A DNA stretch of 35,175 bases from JAPEKQ01 sp964487295 (lineage in GTDB: Bacteria; Joyebacterota; Joyebacteria; Joyebacterales; Joyebacteraceae). The notes beneath the pieces were generated by a model. It was given only the letters and a program-made list of their open reading frames with translations, did not search any database and was not told the DNA's origin. The position numbers and the translations under genes are program-made. This document shows positions 7,747-16,840 of this stretch, piece after piece. Each line of letters begins with the position of its first letter. Position 1 is the stretch's first letter. Where the stretch lies: contig CAZAQL010000012.1 in the NCBI GenBank assembly GCA_964487295.1, positions 1 to 35,175 of the forward strand. Reading direction: 5' to 3'.

Positions 7747-10700
7747 ATGAGAGTCGCCCCGTGGGTCGTGGCAGCGCTCGTGCTGATGGTGGCAGTCTGT
7801 CCCGCCAGAACGATCGTGTTCGAGGAGAACGCGGGACAGGAGGGGCTCGCCGTCGACGAGCTGTCGAGTTCGCATCTGAGACTGTCGTACGCGCTGGAGA
7901 GTGTGAGCATCGATGACATCGATGCCGATGGCGCGATCATGCAGCAGGTGACCATCGCCGCGCTGGCGCTCCCGAACGACGAGGGCGCGCCGAACCTCCC
8001 GGGCGTCGGGCGGCTGGTCGCGGTGCCCGAGGGCGCCACGCCCCGGCTTGAGATGATCTCGTTCTCGACCGAGATCATCCACGACATCGATGTGGCCCCT
8101 GCGCCGGATATCCCGCTTGAGACCGACGACTCGCCGATGCCCATGATCAAGGACCCGGCGATCTACAACGTGGACGCGCCGTACCCCGCCGAGTTCGTTC
8201 GCATCTCGGAGATCCACCAGATGCGCGGCGTGGACGTCGCGACCGTCGGCATCACCCCGTTCCAGTACAACCCGGTCACGCGCGAGCTCATCATCTACAA
8301 GAACGTCGAGCTCGAGGTGACGTTCGAAGGCGGCTCGGGCCGGTTCGGCGAGAACGAGTACCGAAGCCGCTACTGGGATCCGATCCTCAGGGCCAACCTC
8401 GTCAACTACGATCTCCTTCCCGAGATGGACTACGGCACGCCGAACACGCGCGACGCCGAGTACGAGTACGTCATCATCTGCCCGGACGACCCGACCTACA
8501 CCTCCTGGGCAGACTCGCTCAAGCAGTGGCGTCTCGAGCAGGGCATCGACACCGGTGTCGTGACCCTGACGGAGACCGGCGCGACCTCAGCCGCGATCGA
8601 GGATTGGATCGACGCGGCCTACCTCAACTGGACCACGAAGCCGGTCGCCATCCTGCTCCTGGGCGACTACGTCCCGGAGGGCGGGACGACGGGTGTGACG
8701 TCGCCCTACTACAACAGCTACTGCGTCTCCGACAACATCTATGGCGATTACGACGGCGACATGCTGCCGGAGATCGTCATGGCGCGGATGACGGCGACGC
8801 CGGCCAATATCCAGACGCTTGTCACGAAGGCGATCCACTACGAGCGCACGCCGCCGACGAACCCCGACTTCTACCAGAACCCCATCGTCGCGTGCGGCTG
8901 GCAGACGGAGCGGTGGTTCACCATCTGCACCGAGATCATCTACGGCTACCTCGCGAACGTCCACGGCAAGACGCCGGTGCGCGAGTACGCCATCTACTCG
9001 GGCTCTCCCGGGAGCTCGTGGTCGACCAACGCCAACACCTACATGCTCGTTGACTACTTCGGCCCGGACGGGCTCGGGTACATCCCCGAGACGCCGGCGC
9101 ATCTGACCGACTGGGGCGGCAACGCGACGCGCCTCAACAACGACATCAACTCGGGAGCGTTCCTCCTCCAGCACCGTGACCATGGCAGCACGACGGGCTG
9201 GGGGGAGCCCGACTACCAGTCGAGCGACCTGGCGGGGCTCACGAACGACGACCTGACGTTCGTTTTCTCGATCAACTGCCTGACCGGCGAGTACGACTAC
9301 TCGGGTGAGTGCTTCGCCGAGGTGTTCCACCGGATGGAGCACGGCGCGCTCGGGCTCGTGGCCGCCTCCGAGGTCTCGTACTCGTTCGTGAACGACACGT
9401 TCATATTCGGCATCTACGACGAGATGTTCCCCGATTTCGACCCGGGCTATCCTGTCGAGGGACGCTTCAACGAGCCGAACGGCATCCTCCGTCCGGCCTT
9501 CGGCAACGCCTCCGGCAAGCACTATCTCTGGGCGTCGAGCTGGCCGTACAACCCCGGAGACAAGGCCGTCACCTACAACCTGTTCCACGCCCACTGCGAT
9601 GCCTTCACGCAGATGTACTCAGAGGTTCCGCAGGATCTCACAGTGACGCACCAGGGCGTCCTGCCCATCGGCGCAGAGACGTTCAACGTCACCGCGGACG
9701 AGGGCTCGATCGTGGCGCTGACATTCAATGGGGAGATCATCGGCGTGGCCGAGGGCACCGGCGCTCCGATGGACATGACCGTGATCCCGACGACGATGCC
9801 GGGCACGATGAAGCTCACGGTCACAAAGCCCAACTACTATCGCCACTCCGAGGACGTCCCGGTCATCTATCCCGTGACCTACACGATCGTCCCGGACACG
9901 ATCCCGGTCAACACGACGACCGACGTGACCATCACGGTCTGGGACGATGAGGGTCTCCTCGAGCCCGACGTCGAGATCACGATCGACGGCTGGGGCATCG
10001 ACGCCGTCGTCGACACGACGGACGCGAACGGCGAGGCCGTGCTCACGGTCACCGCTCCGTACGGCGAGGACCTGACGGTCATCGGCAGCCGTCTGAGCGA
10101 GACGTACAACTGCCTGTCCGACGTGCTCCCGGTGACCGGGGCCGCGGACTTCGCCTCGGCCGACATCGAGGCGAGCGTCCCGTCCATCGGACTCTACGGG
10201 TTCCTCGCGCCGTACTACGAGGGGACGATCACGGGCACGGCGTCGGAGACCGGCTTCGACCTCTACGCGGTCGGGTGCGGCATCGATGCGGTGGCCGGCT
10301 CGGGCGGCGCGACGACGGTCGACATCCTCGATACCTGCACCGAGACAGGAACCGTCAGCGCGGCGATCGGGAAGACCGGCTTCAACGTCTATCTCGAGGA
10401 GATCCCGGTCGAGGTCGTCTTCGGCACGCTCGCGGGCTCGGTCGCCGAGAACGGCGGCCCGGCGCTCGAGGGCGCGAAGATCAAGGGATACGCGGCCGGC
10501 GCGGACACCACCGGGGCCGACCCGGTGTTCGAGGCGCTCACGATCGCCGACGGCACGTACGTCGTCGAGGGCGAGCTCGAGATCGGGTACTACGACGTCT
10601 ACGTCATGAAGTTCGGTTACCTCACACACTCCGAGGAGCTCTTCGTTCAGTACGACGTCAACGACGTTGACTTCCTGCTCGATCCGGCGCCGTCCGGATT

Positions 10701-12615
10701 CGTGCTCGGCTCGGTGTTCGAGGCGGAGACGGTCAAGCCGCTGACGGCGTCGGTGAAGATCTACCGCGCGGACAACGGCGAGCTCTACACCGAGGTGTTC
10801 TCGGATTCTCTCGCGGGCGGCAGGTTCCAGGTCACGCTCCCGTACTTCAACTACACGTTCAAGGTCCGGGCGTACCATCACATCCCCGAGACGCGGGGTG
10901 TGGTGATCGACCAGCCGAACGAGGCGGAACAGTTCTACCTCGAGCAGACCCTTGCGAACCTGCTCGTCATCCAGGACGGCGGGTCGAAGGAGGAGACGGT
11001 CAAGCTCGACAAGACCGGCGTCGCGCTCGACGCCTACGATGGTCCGCAGGACGCGGCCGCGCAGGAGCTCGAGACCGACCTCATCGCGCTCGGCTACGAT
11101 GTGATCATGGAGACCGCCGCGACGACCGACCCCGAGACCTGGTTCGACTACGACTTCATCATCTGGTCGACCGGCAACAACACGAGCCCCGTGCTCGAAG
11201 AGGCGTACCGCACGAACCTCGAGACGTTCGTCGCGGAGGGCGGGAAGCTGCTCATCGAGGGCGGCGAGCTCTCGTACGACGCATCGAGCTACCCGGGCTA
11301 CCCGACGTTCGCCGCGAACGTGCTGCACTCGAGCGATTGGGAGCACGACTCGAGCGGCTCGAACATCATCGTCTACGATGCGACGCATCCGGTCGCGACC
11401 ACGCCGAATCTGGTCGGGGACGTACCCGTGAGTTACAGCGGCTACGGCGACCACGACAGCTACATCCCCACGGCCGATGCCGACATCGTGATGAGCTGGG
11501 CGAGCTACAGCTCGCTGCCGAGCGTGCTCGTCTACGACAACACGCCGGATCCGGCGAGTGGTCAGATCGTGTTCTACTCATTCAACTACGCTGCGGCCGG
11601 CGCCGGCCGGGCGGAGCTTCTGGAGAACACGGTGACGTACCTGCTCGCGCAGGAGAGTCTGCCGGAGGGCAGCATGTCCGGGACGGCGCTCCTCGCCGGC
11701 GAGTCGAACCACAGCGGCATCGATATCTCGATCTCGCCGGGCGGCGGTGCGACCGTGACCGGTGAGGACGGCGGTTGGATCATCGACGGGCTCTACGACG
11801 GCACGTACACGGTCTCTGCCAGCAAGGACGGTTGGGGCTCGTCCGTCGTCGAGGGCGTGGAGATCGCGAGCGGATCGCACGCGTCCGGTGTGGACTTCGT
11901 GCTCACGCCGGTGACGGTCTACGAGTACTGCGAGGCCCCCGAGCTGCCGATTCCCGACTCGAACCCGGCGGGCGTCTACGACTATCTGAGCTTCCCCGAC
12001 GACGCCACGGTCTCCGAGGTCGAGGTCTACCTGAACCTCACGCACACGTACGTGGGCGATCTGATCGTCGAGCTCACGTCACCGGAGGGGACGGTCGTGC
12101 GGCTTCACAACCGCTCGGGTGGCAGCGCCGACGACCTTGTCGGGTGGTATCCGACGGAGCTCACGGTCACAGGCCCGGGCTCGCTCGACGATTTCATCGG
12201 CGAGAACGCGATGGGCGACTGGGAGATCTGGGTGAGCGACAACGCGGGCGCCGACGTGGGCACGCTGCACACGTGGTGTCTCAAGGTCACCGCGAGTTCG
12301 CCGTGGACGGGTGTGGACGAGGAGTTCGACGCGCCGAGATCGTATGTCCTCGGAGGCGTCACGCCGAACCCGTTCAACCCGATGACGACGATCAGCTATG
12401 GTGCGCCGCGGCCGGGCGATGTGGAGGTCGCCATCTACAACATCGCCGGCAAGCGCGTGGCGACCCTGGTCGACGGCCACGTCGAGGCGGGGTTCCATAC
12501 CGCCGTCTGGCACGGCCGGGACGATGACGGTCACCAGGTGGCCAGCGGCGTCTACTTCTGCCGCATGACCGCCGAGGCCTTCGACGACGCGGTGAAGATG
12601 GTGCTTCTGAAGTAG
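7747..12615 (+). CDS. Secreted gingipain-like cysteine protease (C25) with ThuA-like, carboxypeptidase-like and P domains
   Basis: A 1622-aa exported protease. The signal peptide covers residues 1-~20. The C25-type propeptide (~21-215) includes PNDEGAPNLPG and NPVTRELIIY. The caspase-like catalytic domain (~239-610) has catalytic H479 (HRDHGS) and C511 (FSINCLTG), 32 residues apart, as in gingipain R (33, from memory). An Ig-like domain (~625-705), a Big-1-like domain (~710-790) and beta-sandwich repeats follow. A ThuA/GATase-like Rossmann domain (~1072-1303), a carboxypeptidase-regulatory-like domain (~1306-1390) and a proprotein-convertase P domain (~1395-1517) come next. The C-terminal sorting-type tail (~1530-1622) ends DDAVKMVLLK. 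GAGGAGG precedes the chosen ATG; a longer in-frame start lacks a signal peptide. A conserved Arg (R235, NTR-D) precedes the catalytic domain and may be the activation site. Confidence 0.88.
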   Translation: MRVAPWVVAALVLMVAVCPARTIVFEENAGQEGLAVDELSSSHLRLSYALESVSIDDIDADGAIMQQVTIAALALPNDEGAPNLPGVGRLVAVPEGATPRLEMISFSTEIIHDIDVAPAPDIPLETDDSPMPMIKDPAIYNVDAPYPAEFVRISEIHQMRGVDVATVGITPFQYNPVTRELIIYKNVELEVTFEGGSGRFGENEYRSRYWDPILRANLVNYDLLPEMDYGTPNTRDAEYEYVIICPDDPTYTSWADSLKQWRLEQGIDTGVVTLTETGATSAAIEDWIDAAYLNWTTKPVAILLLGDYVPEGGTTGVTSPYYNSYCVSDNIYGDYDGDMLPEIVMARMTATPANIQTLVTKAIHYERTPPTNPDFYQNPIVACGWQTERWFTICTEIIYGYLANVHGKTPVREYAIYSGSPGSSWSTNANTYMLVDYFGPDGLGYIPETPAHLTDWGGNATRLNNDINSGAFLLQHRDHGSTTGWGEPDYQSSDLAGLTNDDLTFVFSINCLTGEYDYSGECFAEVFHRMEHGALGLVAASEVSYSFVNDTFIFGIYDEMFPDFDPGYPVEGRFNEPNGILRPAFGNASGKHYLWASSWPYNPGDKAVTYNLFHAHCDAFTQMYSEVPQDLTVTHQGVLPIGAETFNVTADEGSIVALTFNGEIIGVAEGTGAPMDMTVIPTTMPGTMKLTVTKPNYYRHSEDVPVIYPVTYTIVPDTIPVNTTTDVTITVWDDEGLLEPDVEITIDGWGIDAVVDTTDANGEAVLTVTAPYGEDLTVIGSRLSETYNCLSDVLPVTGAADFASADIEASVPSIGLYGFLAPYYEGTITGTASETGFDLYAVGCGIDAVAGSGGATTVDILDTCTETGTVSAAIGKTGFNVYLEEIPVEVVFGTLAGSVAENGGPALEGAKIKGYAAGADTTGADPVFEALTIADGTYVVEGELEIGYYDVYVMKFGYLTHSEELFVQYDVNDVDFLLDPAPSGFVLGSVFEAETVKPLTASVKIYRADNGELYTEVFSDSLAGGRFQVTLPYFNYTFKVRAYHHIPETRGVVIDQPNEAEQFYLEQTLANLLVIQDGGSKEETVKLDKTGVALDAYDGPQDAAAQELETDLIALGYDVIMETAATTDPETWFDYDFIIWSTGNNTSPVLEEAYRTNLETFVAEGGKLLIEGGELSYDASSYPGYPTFAANVLHSSDWEHDSSGSNIIVYDATHPVATTPNLVGDVPVSYSGYGDHDSYIPTADADIVMSWASYSSLPSVLVYDNTPDPASGQIVFYSFNYAAAGAGRAELLENTVTYLLAQESLPEGSMSGTALLAGESNHSGIDISISPGGGATVTGEDGGWIIDGLYDGTYTVSASKDGWGSSVVEGVEIASGSHASGVDFVLTPVTVYEYCEAPELPIPDSNPAGVYDYLSFPDDATVSEVEVYLNLTHTYVGDLIVELTSPEGTVVRLHNRSGGSADDLVGWYPTELTVTGPGSLDDFIGENAMGDWEIWVSDNAGADVGTLHTWCLKVTASSPWTGVDEEFDAPRSYVLGGVTPNPFNPMTTISYGAPRPGDVEVAIYNIAGKRVATLVDGHVEAGFHTAVWHGRDDDGHQVASGVYFCRMTAEAFDDAVKMVLLK

Positions 12616-12631
12616 ACCGAGCGAACAGTCT

Positions 12632-12651
12632 CGCGGCCGGGGTCGGCCGCG
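12632..12651 (+). terminator. GC hairpin downstream of the first C25 gene
   Basis: CGCGGCCG-GGGT-CGGCCGCG, a perfect 8-bp stem 16 nt after the stop codon. It is the first of two hairpins in this gap. Confidence 0.45.
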
Positions 12652-12678
12652 GGCGACATGCGGATGTGAGTCAGTGCG

Positions 12679-12708
12679 CGGCCCCCCGGTGCGTTCTCCG
12701 GGGGGCCG
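12679..12708 (+). terminator. Strong GC hairpin between the tandem C25 genes
   Basis: CGGCCCCCCGG, an 8-nt loop, then CCGGGGGGCCG gives an 11-bp perfect stem. It is followed immediately by the promoter of the next protease, so it probably insulates the two transcription units. No T-tract follows. Confidence 0.6.
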
Positions 12709-12726
12709 TCGCGTTGGAGGATGCTC

Positions 12727-12755
12727 TGTCCATCTTGCCGAAATCGTGGTATAAT
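12727..12755 (+). promoter_or_regulatory. Extended -10 promoter for the second C25 protease
   Basis: TGG-TATAAT is a consensus -10 with the extended TGn element. At 17-nt spacing the -35 is weak (TGTCCA). About 118 nt of leader separates it from the protease ATG. Confidence 0.65.
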
Positions 12756-12872
12756 CGCTGCGAAACAGCTGTATGCCCACATGCGGCCACGGCGTCCGCC
12801 CGCCATCCGGGACGCCGGGGTGCGCGTCGGTCCCTGCGGCCGAGTCGGCCGCGACCCCGGAGGAGGAAAAGG

Positions 12873-15800
12873 ATGCGATCTGTGCTCGCACGCAAGAGCC
12901 TCGTCATCGTCCTGACGGGTCTGCTGGCGGCGGTCCTGCCGCTTGCGGCTCACGCCGTCGAGAGGATCGTCTTCGAGGAGAACGCGGGGCACGAGGAGAT
13001 ATCACTCGCCGTGTCGACGCCCTCGATGGCGGTCATCGACTATCGGATGCAGTCCCTGACCCTCGATGAGGTCGAGTTCGGCGGAGAGACGTTCACGTCG
13101 CTCTCGCTGTCGGGACTCGCTCTCCCGAACGACGAGGGCGCGCCGAACCTCCCCGGTTTCGGGCGCACGATAGCCATCCCGGTCGGTTCCACGCCGCGGC
13201 TCGAGGTCATCACTCGCGGCACGCGTGTCATCTCCGGCGTCGACATTCTGCCGGCGCCCGACATCCCTCTCGAGTCGAGCGACGAGCCGCTCCGGTACGT
13301 CAAGGATCCGGCGATCTACGAGCAGGACGCACCGTATCCGACCGAGCCGATCCGACTCTCCGACCCGATGAGGATGCGCGGCGTGGACGTCGTCACGGTG
13401 GGCGTGACGCCGTTCGAGTACAATCCCGTCACGCGTGAACTGACCGTGTACACCGACGTCTCGGTGCGCGTGTCATTCGAGGGCGGAACGGGCATCTTCG
13501 GGGACGAGCGCCTCCGCAGCCGTCACTGGGAGCCCATCCTCCGCGCGAACCTCGTCAACTACGACCAGCTCCCGGAGGTCGAGTTCCGGACACCGAACAC
13601 TCGCGACACGGAGTACGAGTACGTCATCGTGTGTCCGGATGACCCGGTCTACACGGCCTGGGCCGACAGCCTCGTTGCGTGGCGGACGTATCAGGGTATC
13701 GACACCGGCGTGGTCACGCTCACCGAGACGGGCGCGACGTCGGCCTCCATCGAGGCGTGGGTGAACAATGCCTACAACACCTGGGCGACGCCCCCCGCCG
13801 CCATCCTGTTCCTGGGCGATTACGTCTCCAACGGCGGAACGACGGGCATCACGTCGCCCATCTACGGGAGCTACTGCATCTCGGACAACATCTACGCGGA
13901 CGTCGACGGCGACCATCTGCCCGACATCGTCACGGCCAGGATGACCGCCCGCACGGCGCTCGAGCTCCGCCAGCTCGTCCTGAAGGCGATCGAGTACGAG
14001 CGCGACCCGCCGACCAACCCCGGCTTCTATCAGAACCCGATCATGGCGTGCGGGTGGCAGACGGAGCGCTGGTTCACCATCTGCACCGAGATCGTCTACG
14101 GGTTCCTCGCGAACGAGCACGGCAAGACGCCGGTCAGGGAGTACGCCATCTACAGCGGGACGCCCGGCACGGTCTGGTCGACGAGCGAGAATACCGACAT
14201 GCTCGTCGACTACTTCGGGCCGAACGGCCTCGGCTACATTCCGGCCACGCCCGCGCACCTGACGGACTGGGGCGGCAACGCGACGCGCCTCAACAGCGAC
14301 ATCAACTCCGGCGCGTTCATCCTCCAGCACCGCGACCACGGAAGCACGAGCGGCTGGGGCGAGCCTGATTACGGCATCGACGACCTCGCCTCGCTCACGA
14401 ACGACGACCACACGTTCGTGTTCTCGATCAACTGCCTCACGGGCCAGTTCGACCTCTCCGGCAGCTGCTTCGCCGAGGCGTTCCATCGCATGGAGCACGG
14501 AGCGCTCGGGCTCATCGCCGCGACGCAGTCGTCCTACTCGTTCGTGAACGACGCCTACGTCTTCGGGACGTACGACTGCATGTGGCCCGAGTTCGACCCC
14601 GGCTACCCCTCGAAGCAGCGTGAGACCGGTCCTGAGGACCTCAGGCCCGCGTTCGCGAACGCGTCGGGCAAGTACTACCTCCAGGCGTCAAGCTGGCCCT
14701 GGAACACAGGCGACAAGGAGGTGACGTACTACCTCTTCCACATGCACGGCGACGCCTTCACGACGCTCTACTCGGAGGTGCCCCAGGCCCTGACCGTCAC
14801 GCACGACGCGGCCATGACCATCGGCGTGCCGAGCTTCGTCGTGACCGCCGATGCGGGCTCCGTCATCGCGCTGACGGTCGACGGCGAGATCATCGGGACG
14901 GCGTACGGGACCGGGTCGCCCCTCAGCGTGCCCATCGAGCCCCAGACGGTCCCGGGTACGATGCGCGTGACGGTGACGAAGACGAACCACTACCGCTACT
15001 CGTCCGATGTCGCGATCATCCCGCCCTCCGGCGCCTACTGCATCCACGAGAGCGAGACGCTGGACGACGACGCAGTCGGCGGCAGCAACGGCAACGACGA
15101 CGGTCTGGCGGGCGCGGGGGAGACGATCGAGTTCGTGATCCAGCTCGAGAACGTGGGTGTGGACACCGCCTACGGCGTGAGCGCGGTGCTTCGCAGCCAG
15201 AGCGAGTACGCGACCATCGTCGACAGCCTGAGCGGCTACGGCGACATCCCGGACGGCGCGACGGCCCCGAGCCAGCTGAGCTACGTCGTGACCATCGACC
15301 CGAGCTGTCCGGACGGACAGAGCGTGGGGTTCGAGGTGGAGGCTTTCGACGGCGTCGACGTCTGGCAGAGCTACTTCTCCGTGCCGGTCGTGGCGCCGGT
15401 GCTCTCCATCTACGACGTGCTGGCGGACGACTCGCCGGGCGGGGGTAACGGCAACGGCTGCCTCGAGGCCGGTGAGACGGTGGGGATCACGGTCGAGGTC
15501 GCGAACGACGGCAGCGTGCGTTCACCGTCGATCAGCGCCACGCTGAGTTCGGCCGACCCGTACGTGATCGTCCACGAGGCGGGCGCGGGTCTGCCGTTCC
15601 TCAACGCAGGGACGCACGCGCCGCTCGGAGACGACTTCGTCGTCGCCATCCTGCCCGGATGCCCCGACTACTACGTCATCGACTTCGACCTGACCGTCAC
15701 GGACGGGTGGGGCTACTCAGTGGTTGAGGCCTTCTCGCTCATGACCGGCGGCGGCAACTTCGCCGACGACATCGAGAGCGGGGAGGGAAACTGGACGCAC

Positions 15801-16613
15801 ACGAACGCGACAACCGGTTTCATCGACCAGTGGCACATCGAGACCAATCGCTACAACTCCGCCGGCCACAGCTGGAAATTCGGCGGGACGGGGTCCAACG
15901 TCTACGGTAACTCCGCGGACGGTGTTCTCGTGATGCCGACCGTCTGCGTCGGCAACGATGCCGAGTTCTCGTTCTGGCACTGGCTGGCCGCCGAGGAGGA
16001 GGACGCGACCTGGGCGTGGGACGGATGTCTGGTCGAGTACTCGATTGACGACGGGGCGACCTGGCTCACCCTGACGCCCGACGGTGGGTACAGCCACCTC
16101 AAGAACGACAACCCGGCTAACCCGCTGCCGCAGGGGACGCCGTGCTGGTCCGGGTCCTTCAGCTGGCGCGAGGAGACCTTCGACCTCTCCGCCTTCGCCG
16201 GCGAGTCGATGAGCATCCGCTTCCGCTTCGCCTCCGACGGATACGTGACGGAGGAGGGCTGGTACGTCGATGACATCGCGTTCACAAGCTCCGGCGGGTC
16301 CGCCACGTCCGTGGACGAACCTGACGGGCTGCCGGCGCGGTTCGCGCTCGGACAGAACGTGCCGAACCCCTTCAACCCGGTGACAGTCGTCAGCTACGCC
16401 GTGCCGGAGCGGGCCCATGTTCTCATCGAGGTCTACAGCGTTGCCGGTCGTCTGGTGCGGACGCTCGTCGATGGTGAGCAGGACCCCGGCGTGATGAGCG
16501 TCGTCTGGGACGGCACGGACGATGCCGGCCGCCGGACAGCGTCCGGCGTCTACTTCTGCCGGATGCGCTCGGAGCGGTTCGACGACGCGGTGAAGATGGT
16601 GCTTCTCAAATAA
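12873..16613 (+). CDS. Secreted gingipain-like cysteine protease (C25) with MAM-like domain
   Basis: A 1246-aa paralogue of the preceding protease. Signal peptide residues ~8-28 (LVIVLTGLLAAVLPLAAHA). A propeptide and a caspase-like domain are closely similar to the first copy, with H489 (HRDHGS) and C521 (FSINCLTG), again 32 apart, and R244 (NTR-D) before the catalytic domain. The two then diverge. After the Ig-like domain (~632-715) come two CARDB-like repeats (~722-830 and ~843-945, each with a G-N-GN.. AGETI/V motif). A MAM/immune-inhibitor-A-like jelly roll (~961-1137) and the C-terminal tail (~1152-1246) follow; the last ten residues, DDAVKMVLLK, equal those of copy 1. GGAGGAGGAAAAGG precedes the chosen ATG. 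This is tandem duplication with a swapped C-terminal accessory region. Confidence 0.88.
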   Translation: MRSVLARKSLVIVLTGLLAAVLPLAAHAVERIVFEENAGHEEISLAVSTPSMAVIDYRMQSLTLDEVEFGGETFTSLSLSGLALPNDEGAPNLPGFGRTIAIPVGSTPRLEVITRGTRVISGVDILPAPDIPLESSDEPLRYVKDPAIYEQDAPYPTEPIRLSDPMRMRGVDVVTVGVTPFEYNPVTRELTVYTDVSVRVSFEGGTGIFGDERLRSRHWEPILRANLVNYDQLPEVEFRTPNTRDTEYEYVIVCPDDPVYTAWADSLVAWRTYQGIDTGVVTLTETGATSASIEAWVNNAYNTWATPPAAILFLGDYVSNGGTTGITSPIYGSYCISDNIYADVDGDHLPDIVTARMTARTALELRQLVLKAIEYERDPPTNPGFYQNPIMACGWQTERWFTICTEIVYGFLANEHGKTPVREYAIYSGTPGTVWSTSENTDMLVDYFGPNGLGYIPATPAHLTDWGGNATRLNSDINSGAFILQHRDHGSTSGWGEPDYGIDDLASLTNDDHTFVFSINCLTGQFDLSGSCFAEAFHRMEHGALGLIAATQSSYSFVNDAYVFGTYDCMWPEFDPGYPSKQRETGPEDLRPAFANASGKYYLQASSWPWNTGDKEVTYYLFHMHGDAFTTLYSEVPQALTVTHDAAMTIGVPSFVVTADAGSVIALTVDGEIIGTAYGTGSPLSVPIEPQTVPGTMRVTVTKTNHYRYSSDVAIIPPSGAYCIHESETLDDDAVGGSNGNDDGLAGAGETIEFVIQLENVGVDTAYGVSAVLRSQSEYATIVDSLSGYGDIPDGATAPSQLSYVVTIDPSCPDGQSVGFEVEAFDGVDVWQSYFSVPVVAPVLSIYDVLADDSPGGGNGNGCLEAGETVGITVEVANDGSVRSPSISATLSSADPYVIVHEAGAGLPFLNAGTHAPLGDDFVVAILPGCPDYYVIDFDLTVTDGWGYSVVEAFSLMTGGGNFADDIESGEGNWTHTNATTGFIDQWHIETNRYNSAGHSWKFGGTGSNVYGNSADGVLVMPTVCVGNDAEFSFWHWLAAEEEDATWAWDGCLVEYSIDDGATWLTLTPDGGYSHLKNDNPANPLPQGTPCWSGSFSWREETFDLSAFAGESMSIRFRFASDGYVTEEGWYVDDIAFTSSGGSATSVDEPDGLPARFALGQNVPNPFNPVTVVSYAVPERAHVLIEVYSVAGRLVRTLVDGEQDPGVMSVVWDGTDDAGRRTASGVYFCRMRSERFDDAVKMVLLK

Positions 16614-16714
16614 CAGCGAGCTCAACAGCGATCACAAAGCAACGAACCGCCCCCGGGAGTCATCCCGGGGGCGGTTCTGTATCCGTCGGCGGCGTCGTGC
16701 GATGCGAAGGTCGC
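16614..16714 (+). repeat. 101-bp terminator-bearing repeat, copy 1
   Basis: Begins right after the TAA of the second C25 gene and ends GAAGGTCGC. It aligns without gaps to 19226-19326 with eight mismatches by eye (~92% identity). The core is the long hairpin at 16644-16677; flanking segments (CAACAGCGATCACA and TATCCGTCG) are also conserved, so identity extends beyond the hairpin. Confidence 0.85.
16644..16677 (+). terminator. Long perfect hairpin in repeat copy 1
   Basis: GAACCGCCCCCGGGA-GTCA-TCCCGGGGGCGGTTC is a 15-bp perfect stem with a 4-nt loop, 30 nt after the stop codon. It should terminate transcription of the second protease, although only short T content follows. Confidence 0.75.
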
Positions 16715-16731
16715 CGCGCAGGTGCGAGTGC

Positions 16732-16760
16732 TTGAGAGGCTGCGGGAAGAGTGGTATACT
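16732..16760 (+). promoter_or_regulatory. Sigma70-type promoter of the beta-propeller gene
   Basis: TTGAGA, 17 nt, then TATACT preceded by TGG (extended -10). It is close to consensus, optimally spaced and ~80 nt before the ATG at 16841. It lies just downstream of the terminator repeat. Confidence 0.75.
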
Positions 16761-16840
16761 AGATGTGGAGATGGGATGTCTTCGAGGGAGTGGTCTGCGG
16801 CAGCCGGTTGGTCCTGCGAGCTTCATCCAAGGAGCGAGCC

